Origin: Gammaproteobacteria bacterium 45_16_T64
GTDB taxonomy: Bacteria > Pseudomonadota > Gammaproteobacteria > Pseudomonadales > Ketobacteraceae
Direction: 5' to 3'
DNA length: 64,000 nucleotides
Assembly: GCA_002162955.1 (NCBI GenBank)
Contig: MABD01000017.1
Coordinates: 1 to 64,000 of the forward strand
The translations under genes were made by a program, and so were the position numbers. Positions within the stretch are counted from its first letter, which is position 1. Each line of letters opens with the position of its first letter. The notes beneath the pieces are model-generated. The model did not search any database. It was not told the origin of the DNA and was given only the letters and a program-made list of their open reading frames with translations. Shown piece after piece: positions 27,089-37,009 of the stretch.

Positions 27089-27517
27089 ATGATGCTTGAA
27101 TGTATTTTAGTGCTCAACGCAATTTGGTTCGCCATGGGCTTCAATGTATTTTCTATTCGAAATAAGGTTTTCGCAAAACTCGTTGTTCCTAGAGAACAGC
27201 GGGACACACCGGTATTTGACGTATTGGCTGAGTCCGGTCGTTTTTTGGGTGGATTCAATCTGGCCTTTTCCCTATTGAATATACTATTACTTATGAACCT
27301 AAGCGAATTTGACAAAGATATTCATTGGGCCATTTTGCTGTTAGTGAATAGTGTCGCTCACGGCACTCAGTTCGCTTTTAATGTACCTATAGCATTAAAA
27401 AATCGTCAAGGCGGAGGTGTCTGGCAGGTCTTAAAGGGAACCATGCTATTTATCTTTGTGAACGATTTTCTACTGATGGTATTTAACGCTATATTCGCCG
27501 CCTGCTACTTTCTTTGA
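27089..27517 (+). CDS. Small integral membrane protein, DoxX/DUF4345-like
   Basis: 142 residues with four hydrophobic segments (about 4-22, 48-72, 80-100 and 120-140). It resembles small four-helix membrane proteins of the DoxX/DUF4345 type in size and topology, without a decisive motif. It follows the tautomerase gene with an AAGGAG ribosome-binding site and is likely co-regulated by the TetR protein. A hairpin follows. Confidence 0.7.
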   Translation: MMLECILVLNAIWFAMGFNVFSIRNKVFAKLVVPREQRDTPVFDVLAESGRFLGGFNLAFSLLNILLLMNLSEFDKDIHWAILLLVNSVAHGTQFAFNVPIALKNRQGGGVWQVLKGTMLFIFVNDFLLMVFNAIFAACYFL

Positions 27518-27539
27518 TGACTTCCGAATGTCGACTAAC

Positions 27540-27574
27540 ATCTTGCACGACGCTTACCCCGCGTCATGCAAGAT
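27540..27574. terminator. Hairpin between convergent genes
   Basis: ATCTTGCACGACGC (27540-27553) pairs with GCGTCATGCAAGAT (27561-27574), 14 bp with one mismatch and a 7-base loop. It sits between the membrane-protein and HxlR stops; only a short T-rich stretch follows. Confidence 0.55.
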
Positions 27575-27601
27575 TGGATTTATCATCATAGGGATAAGCA
27601 C

Positions 27602-27961
27602 TTATTCAGATATCAACATATCTTCATCTATCTCTAATTGCAGTTTTTCCAATTCATCAAGCACATCAATAAACTTCACGCCAAAGTCTGTTACGGTATA
27701 TTCCACTCTCGGTGGCGATTCATTAAAACTGACGCGTTCCAGAATTCCAAATTCAACATTACGACGTAGGCAAGCATTCAATACCTTTGTGCTCAGCCCT
27801 TCCACATTCCTGACCATTTCTCCCGGTCGATTTACGCCATTTTTTAGCAATTGATACACCGTTAATGACCATTTACAGCCATATATGGTCTCTACCATAC
27901 GTGCACTACGCTGCGGGGGTAATTTTCTTAACATTAAATTCTCTTGTGTTTTCATTAACAT
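27602..27961 (-). CDS. HxlR-family transcriptional regulator
   Basis: 119 residues, winged helix of the HxlR/HTH_20 type: GCKWSLTVYQLLKNG, the PGEMVRNVEGLSTKVLNACLRR recognition region and the wing PPRVEYTVTDFG. The Cys in GCKWSL (Cys29) is the position used for redox or aldehyde sensing in several HxlR proteins. It is divergent from the SDR gene and likely controls it. Two ATGs (27961 and 27955) are possible; the first sits at the edge of the GTACC repeats. Confidence 0.92.
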   Translation of the reverse strand: MLMKTQENLMLRKLPPQRSARMVETIYGCKWSLTVYQLLKNGVNRPGEMVRNVEGLSTKVLNACLRRNVEFGILERVSFNESPPRVEYTVTDFGVKFIDVLDELEKLQLEIDEDMLISE

Positions 27962-27995
27962 GTACCAAAAAGTACCTATGGAACCGAATTGTACC
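27962..27995. promoter_or_regulatory. Three GTACC repeats between HxlR and SDR genes
   Basis: GTACC occurs at 27962-27966, 27972-27976 and 27991-27995, spaced 10 and 19 bp apart on one face of the helix. The repeats cover the HxlR start region. They are candidate HxlR operator half-sites. Confidence 0.4.
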
Positions 27996-28095
27996 TACTT
28001 TTCACTAGGCTATAGATCTCGCTAAGGTATGTCCACACTCCAGGTAAATACACCTGACACTACATACGATTGAACATCACAGCGGAGATAACTTT

Positions 28096-28863
28096 ATGAC
28101 TCATTTAAACGCAACGTTAGCACTTATTGTGGGCGGTTCCAGCGGCATCGGTTTTGCAACCGCAAGACAGCTCATCAAAAATGGTAATGATATTATCATT
28201 GTCGGAAGTTCCTCCAATAAACTTGAAAAAGCCAAAATGGAACTTTCTGAATTCGGCAATGTTGACATATTCCAAGCAAATCTATACCAAGAGTCCGATG
28301 TGCAAGCACTACTCGCCTATATAGAAAATAATACTCGTCATATTAACTACTTTGTGAATGCGGCGGGTTACTTTAAGCCTACGCCATTTCTTGAGCACAA
28401 GCAGGCAGACTATCGTCAGTATATGGATCTAAATCAAGCTGCGTTTTTTGTCTCTCAATCCGTTGCAAACAATATGGTAACTCACGGCGGAGGAGCCATC
28501 GTACATATTGGCTCTATGTGGGCACAACAAGCTATCAAAGCCACACCATCTTCGGCCTATTCGATGGCCAAAGCTGGCATACATTCATTAACACAACATA
28601 TGGCGATGGAATTGGCCGACCACAATATACGCGTTAACGCCGTATCCCCTGCGATTGTCAAAACCCCCATTTACGAATCGTTTATTGAACCAAACGACAT
28701 TGATAGTACCCTGGCGACTTTTGATGAATTTCATCCTATCGGCCGCATAGGGACACCGGATGATGTGGCAAATGTTGCCAACTTCTTATTGGGAGATTCT
28801 GCCAGCTGGGTGACAGGAGCCGTTTGGGATGTTGATGGTGGAGTTATTGCGGGTAGAAACTAG
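28096..28863 (+). CDS. Short-chain dehydrogenase/reductase (SDR)
   Basis: 255 residues, classical SDR. Cofactor motif GGSSGIG at 13-19, NAAG at 88-91, catalytic Ser140, Tyr155 and Lys159 (YSMAK). It should oxidise or reduce a hydroxyl/keto group with NAD(P)(H); the presence of acidic or basic residues after the second strand does not decide the cofactor. It is divergent from HxlR, and GGAGATA precedes the ATG. Confidence 0.92.
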   Translation: MTHLNATLALIVGGSSGIGFATARQLIKNGNDIIIVGSSSNKLEKAKMELSEFGNVDIFQANLYQESDVQALLAYIENNTRHINYFVNAAGYFKPTPFLEHKQADYRQYMDLNQAAFFVSQSVANNMVTHGGGAIVHIGSMWAQQAIKATPSSAYSMAKAGIHSLTQHMAMELADHNIRVNAVSPAIVKTPIYESFIEPNDIDSTLATFDEFHPIGRIGTPDDVANVANFLLGDSASWVTGAVWDVDGGVIAGRN

Positions 28864-28953
28864 AACATCATCTTGCGCGTAAGAATCTCATGATTAATCT
28901 GCGCTATTAAAAAATTTGTAAGCTCGAATTGTTAAATTGGATTGTTAACCGTG

Positions 28954-28985
28954 TGCACTCCAGCGTTTATACGCGCTGGAGTGCA
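28954..28985. terminator. 12-bp perfect hairpin between convergent genes
   Basis: TGCACTCCAGCG (28954-28965) pairs perfectly with CGCTGGAGTGCA (28974-28985) around an 8-base loop. It lies between the SDR stop and the stop of the convergent lipoprotein gene. No T-run on either side, so a non-classical terminator. Confidence 0.55.
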
Positions 28986-29024
28986 ACTCAATTAACTTCT
29001 ATCAACTTCAGTTAACAGAGAACA

Positions 29025-31127
29025 TTATGGATTAGGGACTTCCTCCAAGTCACCGGCAACCACTAAGAAAGCAGGATCGCCTTGCGTTGTCCATACCGAT
29101 GGCGAACCAATGCGATAACCGGAAAATTCTGGTAACGGAATAATATCAAATCCAGCGGTTAATGATGGAACAGCTTTAACAATAAGGTAGTCCACTAACG
29201 CCTGAGTAAGCCCATCAGATAATGATACGGACTCACCTAAGGCCACATCACGTAGCTCAACTTCTGGAATGCCATTAATACGGGTAGATACGTTCTTTCC
29301 TTCGTTAAAGAACAAATCCAACGGAGCATTCAATGTCGCGATAGCAGAGAGCAATGGAGTAATCGTATCACCGCTTTGCGTCGACACCGTCACTTCCATA
29401 TGCCGTAGCGAAAGATCCAACATGGCACCATCAATTTCATTAAAACCAACCGTTGATGGTTCCAACGGAATAATGGTTAGCAAAATACTATCATCAGATG
29501 AAAGTGGCAACTCATCAATACCATCGATAGCACCCAACTCAATTCCCGTAGCACTGACGGTAATATGCGTTAATCCATTATAATATGCGGCTAATAGTGT
29601 TTGATTAAGTAATGTTTCTGACAACACAATCGCTGCATGATAGCTTTCGCCACTAGGCGTAGTGCCATCCAATACCGGTAACGCAGCAGGTTGATACAGT
29701 GATCCCAATACATCCGGCACACCATCCAAAGAAAGCGGAACAATATTGGTATCTAATCCAAAATCAAAACTGGTTCGTTGAGTGACAAGTGTGGACACCT
29801 CTACATCGGTGCCAAATAGCTTTCCTGATGTCTCGCCTTCTGATGCAGTATCCACCCACAAAGGATCAATAATATCTGGAATTAGACCAGGCAATTCGTT
29901 TTGTATTGCATCTTCAATAAAATCTTCAAGCACAGTTTCTAATGAGAAATTCACCTGATTAAAGATACTATTTAATGGGCTAAATGCAGATAAATCAAGT
30001 CCACCCAGAATCAATGAAGAATCCGCGAGATTAATATTAAGCGCATTATCCACCAGCGATAAATTTGCCGTTGTTTCATAACGCACGTTCGATAATCTAG
30101 GTGAAGCAGGGATATTGATATCAATACCTGGAATATCAGGAATATTAATGCCGGGAATATCAGGAATCGGCCATGGCATATCGATACCGGGAATATCCGG
30201 GGTAATAATTGTATGTATCCCAGCAGAGGCAGTCACTGATATAGTAATAAAAGGCAAGCTCACTGCGGCCCGCATCGCGCCATTGCCAGATCGTTCTAAG
30301 GTATCTAAGGAAATACTTGGCGTACCATGCGTCACATTGTTTAACACTACGCGTGCATAACCCACGCTGCCATTGGTTGATGCCAATGTGGTATTTCGTA
30401 ACCCACTGGTCAAATCTAGTGAACGTACCAACGGCTCCACAATAGTATCAATAATATAGTTAATACCATAATCAGTAATGCTGGCACCGAGTGTATTGGG
30501 TAGCATTGCCGATTCTTTGGAGTGAGTCGGATGAGCATAGCGGGTTGTACTTTCTCGCTCGTAGTTATCCGTCGCCGTAAAGGTGACAACGTTAAACGCA
30601 GTATCTTGATTTAGCGGAGGCAACGTTACCGAAAAACCGTTGTCCTCATCCACCGTCACAGACTGCCCGTTCACTACCAACGATTGCGTACCAATATCAT
30701 CTTCAACGTAACCCGTCATCTGTAGCGTACTATCCTCTACGACAGAGGTAACAAACACTGTTGGACCTTCCCGATCAATAATAAAACGCGTTGGCAGCGC
30801 CCCCGTGGGATTCTCTACCGCGAGGATATTTTGTCCACTGACGGTAAACGCCTGCAAATCATCATCGGTGGCATAAGCAATACCGTCAACAATATCAAAC
30901 AATGCTGACACTTCTTCTCCGTTCAACTGCACACTGAGGTTTGAAATATCCGCAGTATCAGAAAATGCGATACGAAATTCTGCAGGGGTATCAGGATGAA
31001 CACTATCCTGTTGCGGTTCTTCTATAACGACGTTTTTACAGCCGGTCAGTAGCAGTGCAACAAGGGCGATAGATATCGCCGATCGGTACTGCGTTATTCG
31101 TTGTCCTACGGAGAAAGAGTGGTTCAT
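29025..31127 (-). CDS. Large lipoprotein with IPGI-type repeats
   Basis: 700 residues counted from ATG 31127, which follows AAAGGTAATGGG and begins a standard lipoprotein signal with lipobox LTGC. An N-terminal beta-sandwich-like part of about 200 residues (Ig-like, with ...ADISNLSVQLNGEEV and TGYVEDDIGTQSLVVNG repeats) precedes a long region rich in strands and amphipathic segments. A short proline-rich run of IPDIPGI-like repeats lies near the middle (about 310-340). The C-terminal half resembles elongated lipid-binding (TULIP-like) folds only vaguely. I do not assign a family. It is divergent from the M19-like lipoprotein gene. Confidence 0.65.
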   Translation of the reverse strand: MNHSFSVGQRITQYRSAISIALVALLLTGCKNVVIEEPQQDSVHPDTPAEFRIAFSDTADISNLSVQLNGEEVSALFDIVDGIAYATDDDLQAFTVSGQNILAVENPTGALPTRFIIDREGPTVFVTSVVEDSTLQMTGYVEDDIGTQSLVVNGQSVTVDEDNGFSVTLPPLNQDTAFNVVTFTATDNYERESTTRYAHPTHSKESAMLPNTLGASITDYGINYIIDTIVEPLVRSLDLTSGLRNTTLASTNGSVGYARVVLNNVTHGTPSISLDTLERSGNGAMRAAVSLPFITISVTASAGIHTIITPDIPGIDMPWPIPDIPGINIPDIPGIDINIPASPRLSNVRYETTANLSLVDNALNINLADSSLILGGLDLSAFSPLNSIFNQVNFSLETVLEDFIEDAIQNELPGLIPDIIDPLWVDTASEGETSGKLFGTDVEVSTLVTQRTSFDFGLDTNIVPLSLDGVPDVLGSLYQPAALPVLDGTTPSGESYHAAIVLSETLLNQTLLAAYYNGLTHITVSATGIELGAIDGIDELPLSSDDSILLTIIPLEPSTVGFNEIDGAMLDLSLRHMEVTVSTQSGDTITPLLSAIATLNAPLDLFFNEGKNVSTRINGIPEVELRDVALGESVSLSDGLTQALVDYLIVKAVPSLTAGFDIIPLPEFSGYRIGSPSVWTTQGDPAFLVVAGDLEEVPNP

Positions 31128-31358
31128 CCCATTACCTTTTGGAGTTAAGTGTGAGCTTGTGGAGCGCCTTGACGGCACCCGAGACGAATATTGCATTCAC
31201 CCTTAACGTTATTCAATATGACAAACGTTCTATGACATTTGTTATGTCCAACCATAAACAAAGCATAATAGTGTTTAATAACAAGGAGTTGTCTTAAACG
31301 GCCCCTGCAGCATTACAAAATGTAAACAATATACAACCGGATTCAACCCCTCCCAAAA

Positions 31359-31388
31359 TTGACTTCGCCAACATTTGATCTATATAGT
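31359..31388 (+). promoter_or_regulatory. Sigma70-like promoter of the M19-like lipoprotein gene
   Basis: TTGACT at 31359-31364 and TATATA at 31381-31386 with a 16-bp spacer, about 80 bp before the chosen ATG. It lies in the 341-bp region shared with the divergent lipoprotein gene. Confidence 0.5.
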
Positions 31389-31468
31389 ACAGATGTACCA
31401 CTTTGGATGGTGCAGCGAACCTACATGGCAGTATCTCTAATAATAAAAATCATAAAAAAGGCACCAAG

Positions 31469-33778
31469 ATGTCTATTATTGCCAGCGTACCCATGCGAGT
31501 ACTCCCTATTATTTTGGCTATCGGCTTATCGGCCTGCAATGGCACAAGCTCATCGACCAACGGTGGCGAAGGAGACAACGCTTCGTCATTAGAAGACTGT
31601 CTAAGCTCTTGTTCTACTGTGGAAAAACTTCCAGCCTATGACCTGGCTCAGGGCTGTTATTCTATTAAGAGTGAAACCGGTCATTTTCTCAACACCACCA
31701 CCGATAGCTACCAATTTAGTGACTCAGGTGAAGCCGACTCCGAAGCGTTTTTTCTCAAACCAACACGCTTAGGGGCATTTCTACTGTACGACCGTAACGG
31801 CAACTATCTCGCGGAAGACTTTCTTGATGTCACAAGATTAGAAGAGGCCAGTGAGCGCACCGAGTGGAATATCAATCTGTTGGACCTACAACAGGGTAAT
31901 ACTGTTATTCATTCGGCTTATAGCCTGATATCGTCAAAGCGAGACCTAAGGTTACAAGTCATTAACGACAAACTAGTACTGCGAAATACCCACCCCGACG
32001 CGTTAATCACCCGACGTACTGCGATTGAGTTTATTGAACAATCGCAAGACCGTTGCACGCAGTTTCCTGAAGCAGAACTTAATGCGACAATTTCCGATGC
32101 GTTCTACCAGGAGAAAGACCCAGCCGAGCCGGTTGTTGGTTATGTCGACGTACACACCCATATTGGTTTTCCAAAAACCATGGGGGGCGTTGCTATGTCG
32201 GGTGATATTTTTAGCCCCTACGGTATCGAGCACGCCTTACATGATTGTGCTCAACTTCATGGCAAACAAGGAGCGTTAGATTTTCTAGAAGCGCAGCATG
32301 TAGGCGGTGGCTCAGATGGACATGACACCGAAGGCTATCCCGATTTCAATTATTGGCCCAATCGCTCTACCAACACCCATGTTCAAGCGTATTACCGTTG
32401 GATTCAGCGGGCCTATTTAGGCGGCCTTCGAGTCATGGTTACACTTGTCACAGGTAACCCAAGCTTCTGTCAACTACTGGGGGTTATGCATCTTGGATAC
32501 ACTGAAGGCGGCTGCAGTGGTCTAGACGCAGTAAAAGCACAAACCGATTACTTGTATGAGCTGGAAGATTATATCGATGCACAAGAAGGTGGCCCCGGCA
32601 AAGGCTGGCTACGTATTGTTACCTCTCCTGCGCAAGCTCGCGAAGCGATTGCTAACAACCAGTTAGCAGTAGTACTTGGCGCGGAACACGGCACCTTATT
32701 TGACTGCACGGGTGGCAACGACGATTGTGACGAAGCCTATGTAGACAAGCAACTCGATCAAGTTCATGCCATGGGCGTGAGATCAATTTTTCCATTACAC
32801 CGTTTTGATAATGCCTTCGGGGGCACCAAGCCATCTGGCGGTAGCAGTGGGTCATGGATGCATCTTACCGGCATGATGACAACAACTAAGATGGATCATA
32901 TCCTCGATCTTATTAATCCTACAAAACTACTATTCAAAACCATCGGTGGACATTATTGGGACATGGATGCATGCCCCGAAGGAGCAAATGGCACCACCGG
33001 TATTCAAAGTATGGAAGAATTCATTACTGACGATTTTAGTTTACTTACCGATGCTGCTGCCAGTTTACCCACCGTTGGCCCCCTTGTCTCTGCGGGATTT
33101 AACGCCATATTCTTGGATAAAATTCGACCTTTACCAGATTACTCCCATCTTGACCCCCACGGGCCTTCGTGTAACCAGCGTGCATTGCAACCCATTGGTG
33201 AATACCTTATTAACGGTCTTATCGACCGTAAAATGATCGTAGAGATCGACCACATGAGTTATCAGACATTACTCGATACCATCGATATTCTGGAGGCCCG
33301 TAATTATTCCGGTTTTATCTCCTCACACGGCTGGTTTGATAATACGTCTGATATACGCTCTCGATTATTATCCCTAGGTGGCTTGCTCACGCCAATGAAT
33401 AGCAACCCTTCCAATCATGCCCGTCGAATTCAGAAACACACTGAAGAGATTGAAGCCTACGGCTACACCGCAGGCCTTGGATTTGGCAGTGATATTCAAG
33501 GGGTTACCTCCCAAACTAATGGTGATAGTGGTGTCACCATTAATTACCCTTTCACCTCCATTGACGGCACAGTAACCTTCACCCAACCGACCACCGGTAA
33601 TCGCCGTTTTGATTATGCCCAAGAAGGTGTCGCACATTACGGTTTATTCCCAGAATGGTTAGAAAATTTACGCCAAGTTGATGCACAAAGTGACGATAAG
33701 GTAATGAATACGTTTATGAATTCTGCAGAAACCTATATTCAAATGTGGGAAAGAGCAGAAGCTAACCAGACACAATAA
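31469..33778 (+). CDS. Lipoprotein metal-dependent hydrolase, membrane dipeptidase (M19)-like
   Basis: 769 residues counted from ATG 31469, which follows AAAAAAGG and starts a lipoprotein signal with lipobox LSAC. A beta-trefoil-like N-terminal domain (about 35-190: YSIKSETGHFLN, FLLYDRNGNYLAED) precedes a metal-dependent hydrolase barrel: VDVHTH (H229, H231), GAEHGTLF (metal Glu), VEIDHMS (His), ISSHGW (His) and GFGSDIQG (Asp). This is the amidohydrolase-like zinc centre of renal dipeptidase relatives. The substrate may be a dipeptide or another amide. Strong -10/-35 elements precede it. The trefoil-plus-hydrolase architecture is unusual. Confidence 0.82.
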   Translation: MSIIASVPMRVLPIILAIGLSACNGTSSSTNGGEGDNASSLEDCLSSCSTVEKLPAYDLAQGCYSIKSETGHFLNTTTDSYQFSDSGEADSEAFFLKPTRLGAFLLYDRNGNYLAEDFLDVTRLEEASERTEWNINLLDLQQGNTVIHSAYSLISSKRDLRLQVINDKLVLRNTHPDALITRRTAIEFIEQSQDRCTQFPEAELNATISDAFYQEKDPAEPVVGYVDVHTHIGFPKTMGGVAMSGDIFSPYGIEHALHDCAQLHGKQGALDFLEAQHVGGGSDGHDTEGYPDFNYWPNRSTNTHVQAYYRWIQRAYLGGLRVMVTLVTGNPSFCQLLGVMHLGYTEGGCSGLDAVKAQTDYLYELEDYIDAQEGGPGKGWLRIVTSPAQAREAIANNQLAVVLGAEHGTLFDCTGGNDDCDEAYVDKQLDQVHAMGVRSIFPLHRFDNAFGGTKPSGGSSGSWMHLTGMMTTTKMDHILDLINPTKLLFKTIGGHYWDMDACPEGANGTTGIQSMEEFITDDFSLLTDAAASLPTVGPLVSAGFNAIFLDKIRPLPDYSHLDPHGPSCNQRALQPIGEYLINGLIDRKMIVEIDHMSYQTLLDTIDILEARNYSGFISSHGWFDNTSDIRSRLLSLGGLLTPMNSNPSNHARRIQKHTEEIEAYGYTAGLGFGSDIQGVTSQTNGDSGVTINYPFTSIDGTVTFTQPTTGNRRFDYAQEGVAHYGLFPEWLENLRQVDAQSDDKVMNTFMNSAETYIQMWERAEANQTQ

Positions 33779-33900
33779 TCCAGGTGTAACCAGAAGTAAT
33801 ACTCCTTTTTATTGTCAATCAGCTATAGTGATATAACGCACAAGGCGTGCAGTTTTTCTCGCCTAGATAATAATCTAATTTGCTTTGTATCACTCTACTG

Positions 33901-36018
33901 ATGACAAGTGCCAATACCTACCCCGAAGATAAGGGATTAATACATCGCCACCAAACCCTATCCTACAAATTATCTGCAGGGTTAGCCGGCTTTATTCTTT
34001 TATTACTAGTTGCTGCATTAATCGCTATCTGGTTTCAGGGAAAACCCCTGCTCGTTGAAGAAAGTCTGGCCAAGAATAAACAGATCGGTATTAGCATTGT
34101 ACTCGCCCTTGGTGAACGGATGGCCAAGATCGAGGGCATCACCGCACAAATTGCTAATTTCGCTAAAGCCGCGCCAAAAGACCCCACGCTATTCCAGAAG
34201 GTGATTCCCAGTTTACTGAATATATCAGGGCTTGAACATGTGATCGCCGGCGGTGGCGTATGGCCTGAACCCTATCTCTTTGACAAAAAAATGGAACGTC
34301 GCAGTTTTTTTTGGGGACGCAATAGCGGTGGCGAATTAGAATACTACAATGATTATAATATTCCTGCCGGGCCAGGTTATCATCATACAGAATGGTATGT
34401 TCCAGCTCGCTACACCACTAAAGATGAAGTCTATTGGTCTCGATCTTATACTGATCCATATTCGTTACAGACCATGGTAACCTGCACCGCGCCCATCTAT
34501 CTTAACGACAATTTTATCGGTGTCAGCACGGTTGACTTAATGTTAGATGGGTTATCTAAAATACTCTCGAAACTGACAGCGCAGGCGGGTGGCTATGCCT
34601 TTATTGTGGATAGAAACAATAAGTTTATTGCCTATCCTGATCCCAACCAAGTCATCACAAAACGCGGTGGAATCCCGTTAAGTGATAACCCTAACGAACA
34701 AGGGTATCCCGATTTTGTTACGGTTAAGGAATTCTCAGAAAAACACCCCAGCTTTACTCCCGTCGCCAATTTTTTAACGCAATTGGATACTGGATATAGC
34801 AATAAAAACCGTATTAATCGCAATTTGTTACTGAAACAAGCACAACTTATTGATCAAGAAAGTGATGAAATAACATCATCAGAATCTCAATTGATTTCAT
34901 CACAATTATTACGTCGCCTACAAAAAAAATCTCAAATTTCTAGCATTGGATTGTTGAGACTATCGGATGATCTTATTTTAGATGGCCCCACCAATGTGGA
35001 AGTATTCTCTATGCCAATGACCAGTTGGAAGGTCATTACCGTTTTTCCAACAGATACGATTACTCGACAGGCCACAAAAATAAGCATCAACTTATCACTG
35101 ATGGTGGTATTGTTTCTATGCTTATTCTCCATCGCCGCTAGTTTTTTATTACGACGCCTAACGCGGCGGCTCACCACAATCACCGGTGATATACGATTAG
35201 CCACTGAAAACACAGAGAATCAAAAAAGCAGACTTAACGATGATATTCACGATGAGATTGGTGTACTCAGCTATTGGTTTAATCGTCGCACGGAACAATT
35301 AATCGAAGCAAAAACAAACGCTGAATATGCCAGCCAAGCCAAATCAAAATTTCTTGCCAGCATGTCCCATGAACTACGCACGCCAATGAATGCCATTATG
35401 GGATTTACTAAACACGCGATTAAGAAACTCGATGGTAAAATTGACGATAAACCGATGGAAGCTCTACGTACCGTTGATCAAAATGCAGAACACCTTCTCA
35501 ATTTGATTAACGGTATTCTTGATGTTGCTAAAATAGAAGAAAATGGCATTGAGCTCGCCACTAGCACTTTTTTTATTAATCCAATGCTTTATGACCTTCA
35601 TGCTCAGTTTTCATCTATCGCCCATAGGCAGCATCTTTCGTTTAATCTTATACCCTTAGATCATGATATTGAATTCGTGGGAGATATAAACAAAATTAAA
35701 CGCATTCTCAGTAATATTTTATCTAACGCGTTTAAATCCACCAAGAAAGGTGGTGTTTCCATTAAACCGGAGATTATCGATCACCATCGATTTCAAATTG
35801 CCATTATCGATACGGGAACAGGCTTAAGTCAGTCAGATGTAGAAAAACTGTTTCAACGATTTGCTCAAGTCAAGGATGGTATTGGTGCAGAGTCAGGTAC
35901 TGGGCTCGGTCTCTACCTTTCCCAGCGATTTGCCCATGAGCATGATGGTAATATAACCGTAGAGAGCGAGGTAGGAATAGGCAGCATATTTAGCCTTACA
36001 CTGCCGTATGAGAATTAG
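33901..36018 (+). CDS. Cache-domain sensor histidine kinase without receiver
   Basis: 705 residues from ATG 33901; a TTG seven codons earlier is also possible. Transmembrane helix about 23-45, a periplasmic double-Cache sensor (about 50-370, with GWYVPARYTTKDEVYWSRSYTD-like segment and a second small-molecule pocket), a second helix (about 385-405), a HAMP-like linker, then HisKA with MSHELRTP (His490) and HATPase with NILSNAFKST and GTGLGLY. There is no receiver domain and no regulator gene beside it, so it is an orphan kinase. Cache domains bind amino acids, carboxylates or purines. Its stop overlaps the stop of the convergent esterase gene. Confidence 0.9.
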   Translation: MTSANTYPEDKGLIHRHQTLSYKLSAGLAGFILLLLVAALIAIWFQGKPLLVEESLAKNKQIGISIVLALGERMAKIEGITAQIANFAKAAPKDPTLFQKVIPSLLNISGLEHVIAGGGVWPEPYLFDKKMERRSFFWGRNSGGELEYYNDYNIPAGPGYHHTEWYVPARYTTKDEVYWSRSYTDPYSLQTMVTCTAPIYLNDNFIGVSTVDLMLDGLSKILSKLTAQAGGYAFIVDRNNKFIAYPDPNQVITKRGGIPLSDNPNEQGYPDFVTVKEFSEKHPSFTPVANFLTQLDTGYSNKNRINRNLLLKQAQLIDQESDEITSSESQLISSQLLRRLQKKSQISSIGLLRLSDDLILDGPTNVEVFSMPMTSWKVITVFPTDTITRQATKISINLSLMVVLFLCLFSIAASFLLRRLTRRLTTITGDIRLATENTENQKSRLNDDIHDEIGVLSYWFNRRTEQLIEAKTNAEYASQAKSKFLASMSHELRTPMNAIMGFTKHAIKKLDGKIDDKPMEALRTVDQNAEHLLNLINGILDVAKIEENGIELATSTFFINPMLYDLHAQFSSIAHRQHLSFNLIPLDHDIEFVGDINKIKRILSNILSNAFKSTKKGGVSIKPEIIDHHRFQIAIIDTGTGLSQSDVEKLFQRFAQVKDGIGAESGTGLGLYLSQRFAHEHDGNITVESEVGIGSIFSLTLPYEN

Positions 36019-36956
36019 CGGATCGATGCTTGAATAAAGTCACCTGTCTTTTCGATCGATTCCTTTGCCGCCGGTAAGTGACTTGCATGTACTTGAAACA
36101 CATGCCACAGCTTATCCCAAATGGTCAACTCTACTTCATTGCCATGACGTTTAAGTCGCATTGCCAACTCTTCCGCATCATCCAATAAGATTTCATCGCT
36201 TCCCGCTTGAATTTGAATGGGTGGTAGCCCTGATAAATCACCATTGATGGGAGAAATATCGGGATGCTCGAATTCCGCATCCGGATAAAAATACAGTCCC
36301 ATCGCTCGTAACCACGATTCTTTTAACATTGGGTCACGATCTCTCTGGGTTTGATAACTCGTATAACTACATGTCAGGTCCACCCATGGCGAATAAAGAA
36401 AGGCCGCGATGGGTAATGGCAAGCCTTCTTGCTTTAACCGCATCAATAGTTTTAACGCTAGATTACCGCCGGCAGAATCCCCGCCCACAATTATGTCTGC
36501 CGCAGAAATACCATTGTCCAACATCGCCAAATACACCTGGTATACATCATCATGGGCGGCAGGATAGGGGTGCTCGGGTGCCAATCGATATTCCGGAACA
36601 ATCACTCGGGTCTTGAGAATCTTCGCTAACCATGCGGTAAGGTCTCGATGAGTTTTGGGGGAGCCGATGCAGAACGCACCGCCATGACAATACAATATCG
36701 TTTTATCATACTGCTGTTTGCCATTTTCTGAAATTTGAGGCTTGAGTATCTCAGCATTCACACCGGAAAATTGACTGGTACTAAGATCAACGCCAGCAGC
36801 AAGGGTAGAAAGCCTATTCAGTTGTTCAAATCGTTTTCTCGCAACCGGTAGCGGTATATTTTCATCGAGTAGGTAAGATCCACAACCCTGTGCGATTTTA
36901 CGGTTTGCCATGGTCGACAAACTGTTTTTAAGTGATTGAAAACGCTGAACTACCAT
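36015..36956 (-). CDS. Alpha/beta-hydrolase, hormone-sensitive lipase family esterase
   Basis: 313 residues from ATG 36956, preceded by GAGG; a TTG four codons upstream is less likely. Oxyanion motif HGG at 91-93, nucleophile Ser161 in GDSAGG, Asp254 (GSDEIL) and His285 (WHVFQ) form the HSL-type triad. The substrate is probably a short-chain ester, possibly an environmental lipid. Its stop overlaps by 4 bp with the stop of the Cache kinase gene. Confidence 0.92.
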   Translation of the reverse strand: MVVQRFQSLKNSLSTMANRKIAQGCGSYLLDENIPLPVARKRFEQLNRLSTLAAGVDLSTSQFSGVNAEILKPQISENGKQQYDKTILYCHGGAFCIGSPKTHRDLTAWLAKILKTRVIVPEYRLAPEHPYPAAHDDVYQVYLAMLDNGISAADIIVGGDSAGGNLALKLLMRLKQEGLPLPIAAFLYSPWVDLTCSYTSYQTQRDRDPMLKESWLRAMGLYFYPDAEFEHPDISPINGDLSGLPPIQIQAGSDEILLDDAEELAMRLKRHGNEVELTIWDKLWHVFQVHASHLPAAKESIEKTGDFIQASIR

Positions 36957-37009
36957 CAAAAACCTCAACTATTCTAGGACTTTTTCATTCCAAAAATAGA
37001 GTGTACAGG

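Noticed and set aside
36015-36018. Overlapping stop codons of convergent genes as a regulated feature
   Set aside because: The overlap here and at 47524-47527 is only 4 bp, as is common in dense genomes; no independent signal supports regulation.
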